Assembly (NCBI RefSeq): GCF_030066895.1 | Contig: NZ_JASJAV010000001.1 | Span: forward strand, 434,001 to 498,000 | Length of the DNA: 64,000 bases | Source: Breoghania sp. | GTDB lineage: Bacteria > Pseudomonadota > Alphaproteobacteria > Rhizobiales > Stappiaceae | Reading direction: 5' to 3' | Part shown: piece after piece, positions 61,536 through 64,000 of the stretch | Position numbering within the stretch: position 1 is the first letter of the stretch | Layout of the letters: every line of letters starts with the position of its first letter | Program-made: the position numbers and the translations under genes | Notes under the pieces: model-generated | The model's input: only the letters and a program-made list of their open reading frames with translations | What the model was told of the DNA's origin: nothing | Databases searched by the model: none

Positions 61536-61874
61536 GATGTTCCTCCAGGTTTTCAAAAGCGCCGCCCGTATCGGTCGCCCGGACAGGTACGGCACCTCGC
61601 CTCCCATGTGGAAGTGCATGTCCTCGTTGCCACCACCTTTACGCCAAGACGCAGTATCGCGGCGATCAGATCTCCTTGAAGAGATTGTGAGCCGACACAT
61701 CCTCAATCAGGACCCAGTCTCCTCCAAATCCGGGGATGCCGTAGCGGTTCTCCCCATCACTGACGATGACAAGCGACAATACATCCGCGCAAAAAGGCGT
61801 GAATTCACGATAGGCTTACGTTTGTTGAGCGATAGTCCGGGCAACACGACGTTCGGGGACTGCAGGAAGTTTCC
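61536..61874. other. divergent intergenic region, no gene recognised
   Basis: About 340 bases between msrB and the patatin-like gene. Only short frames without motifs; it should hold both promoters. Confidence 0.3.
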
Positions 61875-64000
61875 ATGAAGGAACTGGAGCTGCGTCTGGC
61901 CTTGGTTTTCTACGGTGGCGTTTCCCTCGCCATCTACATGCACGGCGTTTCACGCGACGTGCTGGCCCTTGTGCGCGCCTCCGCCACCCGACATCGCGAC
62001 AACGGCACAGATCCGGCCCCCGACGACACAACGTCTCCCCTGGAAGCCGCTTGGGCGAAGCTTTTCGACGCTCTTTCAAACCGCGTCGAACTGTGTGTCG
62101 TGGTCGATGCCATATCCGGGGCCTCGGCAAGCGGCGTGAACGGCATCATGCTCGCCCGCGCGCGCCCACGACCTGCCGCTCACCGATCATCGCGTCCTGT
62201 GGCTCGAAAATGCCGATGTTACCCGCCTCGCCAAGCCCCAGGACGGGCTCATCCGGTATCTCAAGCGCTCTGTCACCCCCGTCATCGACAGGCGAGTCAC
62301 CACCACACTGAAAAGTCAGATCGACGATCCCGAGACACGGGAGAAACTGCGCGCCTTCGTCCAGTTGCGCTGGTTCACCCCGACCTTTTCCGACAAACGC
62401 TTCGCGGGCTGGATGCTCGATGCCTGCGCGCACATGGATGCCCATTGGAAGCCGGGTGCCAGCCTTCTTCCGCGCGGCCAGCGGCTCGACCTGTTCGTGA
62501 CGTTGACCGATTTTCACGGAGAACGCCGCAAGATCCTGGTGGAGGGCTCCACCGAGCTGGAAGAGACCAACCACCGCCGGATCCTGCACTTCCGCGCCGA
62601 CCATCGCGCCAAGGGCATCGTCAGCGACATGGGAGCGAGAACGTGGCCGACATTATTTTCATTTTCGCCGCGCGTGCCACCGCCTCCTTTCCCGGCGCCT
62701 TTCCGCCTGCGACCGTCGCCGAGATGGACGAATTGCTGGCCGAGCGCGGAGATCCCTGGCCGGATCGAGACAGGTCCCTGCGCCACACGCTCGGCATCGA
62801 TCCGGACGATCCCATCCCCAGCGTCTTCGTTGACGGCTCGGTCGTCATGAACAAGCCGTTTGCGCCGGCGATCGGCGAGCGCCCGGCCATGCGCGAAGTG
62901 GTGCGCCGCCTGATCTATATCGATGCGATACCGGAGACGGAGCGCCGCCCGGTCGACAGGGAAACGGTGCCGGGCTTCTTCCGCATCATCCTCGCCTCGC
63001 TCGCCCATATCCCGCGCAGCGAACCGGTCGGGGACGAACTGGCGGGCATCGAGGAAGCGAACCGCAAGGCCCGCCATCTAAGCGACCTGATCACCGCGAC
63101 CGACCCTTTTGTGACCAGCGAAGTCGCGACGATCCTGAGCCGCGGCGGCAACGATGCCCCGGCCACGCAACACATATGCGCCTGTCGTCGGGAAGCGAAC
63201 GCCAAGGCCCACCATCAGGCGGGCTTCATGCACCTGCCCTATCTGAAACTGAAGCTCGCAGCCCTGTCCGACCATCTGGCGGAGCTTATTGCGCGACTTG
63301 CGGACACCGACGACACGCTCTCCCTGACCCGGTCGTTGGAGCGACGGATCACCGCCTACCTGAACCGTCTGGAAGAAAAGGCGCGCCGCCTTGATGCGGG
63401 CCAGGAAGAGGCGATGGGAGCCGTACCGGAGCCCATCGTGAACCTGCTGCGCGATCTGGACGTCGACTACCGGATCCGGCGTCTGCGCTTCGTCATCCGC
63501 CGCCTGAACGGACTCTACCATCGCCCTGAAATTCGTACCTTCGAGAAATCCTCTCAACGCATGGATGAACTGAAGGCAACGCTCTACGAACAGATCGAGC
63601 ATCTCGCGCTCTACTGGCAGCCGAACCACCACGACGAGGATCTGCGCCAGATCGCGCGCGATCTGTGTGCGGACGACGACAACGACGACAAGCAGCTCAA
63701 GATCTTCTTCGGCGCCTTTGCGCGCACCACCGCCCTGCCCACACTCGACGATCTGCATGACGACATCTTTTCCGTGGTCAGCTTCGCCTTCATCGCCGCC
63801 CCGCTGCGCCGCCGCCTCAGCGAGGCCTATATCGGCTTCGCGTTCTACGATCTGGTGACCTTCCCCGTGATGCATCGCAGGGAATTCACCGAGGTGAACG
63901 AGATCCTCGTGGAGCGGATATCCGCGGCGGATCCCGGCGCGCTCAACGACGAGCCGGGCAAGCTGAAGGGCGTCGCCCTGTCGCTTTTCGGAGCCTTCTT
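61875..64000 (+). pseudogene. patatin-like phospholipase family protein, frameshifted and cut by the window edge
   Basis: Large patatin-like protein (DUF3376 type) with over 700 residues visible. It opens with the oxyanion-loop segment LALVFYGGVSLAIYMHG and the nucleophile elbow SGASASGVNG (usual form SGTSAGGING, so the last Gly of GxSxG is replaced by Ser). The Asp of the dyad lies in FVDGSVVMNKPF. Frames change near 62160 and near 62640; the long C-terminal region is open to the edge. Likely a lipid acyl hydrolase at the membrane. Confidence 0.78.

Overview
This 64-kb window looks like chromosomal DNA of a GC-rich alphaproteobacterium, most likely of the order Hyphomicrobiales (Rhizobiales). 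The evidence is the set of lineage-typical genes and neighbourhoods: divK-pleD next to a DUF3572 gene and dinB; an EipB-family envelope protein beside RidA, GDPD, GNAT and HIT genes; clpS-clpA beside a phasin and a SPOR-tailed D-Ala-D-Ala carboxypeptidase; a DUF1489 gene; a stand-alone SpoA/FliN gene next to lipB; and an ATP12 chaperone gene. The genus cannot be fixed from the sequence. I see no rRNA, CRISPR array, transposase or prophage. One tRNA, Leu(GAG), is present.

Layout. 0-11 kb: an MFS transporter, pleD and divK (cell-cycle and c-di-GMP signalling), dinB, eipB, the RidA/GDPD/GNAT/HIT group and an AzlCD amino-acid exporter. 11-19 kb: clpA/clpS, a phasin with a well-formed promoter and palindromic elements, a penicillin-binding carboxypeptidase, and membrane-DnaJ and VWA genes divergent from panC. 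19-36 kb: leucine catabolism (mccA, mccB, ivd) on one strand but split into three separate loci by a BigR/Blh sulfide-response cluster, a PAS kinase plus response regulator, GST and rhodanese genes, two small ORFs, a ClpP-family protease and a diguanylate cyclase. 36-52 kb: mgtE, tRNA-Leu, lipB, propionyl-CoA carboxylase (pccA near 42 kb, pccB near 52 kb), a CHASE4-like GGDEF protein, a cation efflux protein, lrgAB, folB and an OmpR-type two-component system. 52-57 kb: the four-gene Anbu locus (circularly permuted ATP-grasp, alpha-E, transglutaminase, Anbu protease). 57-64 kb: an SDR, the ATP12 chaperone, a HAD phosphatase, an RluA-type pseudouridine synthase, a Tat-exported MsrB and a patatin-like protein running off the right edge.

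Main peculiarity. About half of the recognisable genes are interrupted by one or more single-base indels, by nine in-frame stop codons (six TGA, three TAG), or by small deletions that remove functional parts, such as the H-box of a histidine kinase and the middle of LrgB. Several long genes (clpA, the carboxypeptidase gene, mccA, mccB, pccA, pccB, ivd) are perfectly open. Indels often fall in G/C runs, so sequencing or assembly error is the leading explanation, but the uneven distribution leaves real gene decay possible. Broken genes are therefore given as single units spanning all frames, typed 'pseudogene', with the break positions stated.

How the genes work together. The coherent modules are branched-chain amino-acid and propionate catabolism; sulfide sensing and oxidation (BigR operator overlapping its own -10 box); c-di-GMP synthesis (three GGDEF proteins, no EAL or HD-GYP partner here); Clp proteolysis (ClpA, ClpS, a ClpP-like subunit); and the Anbu locus, whose biochemical role is still unsettled.
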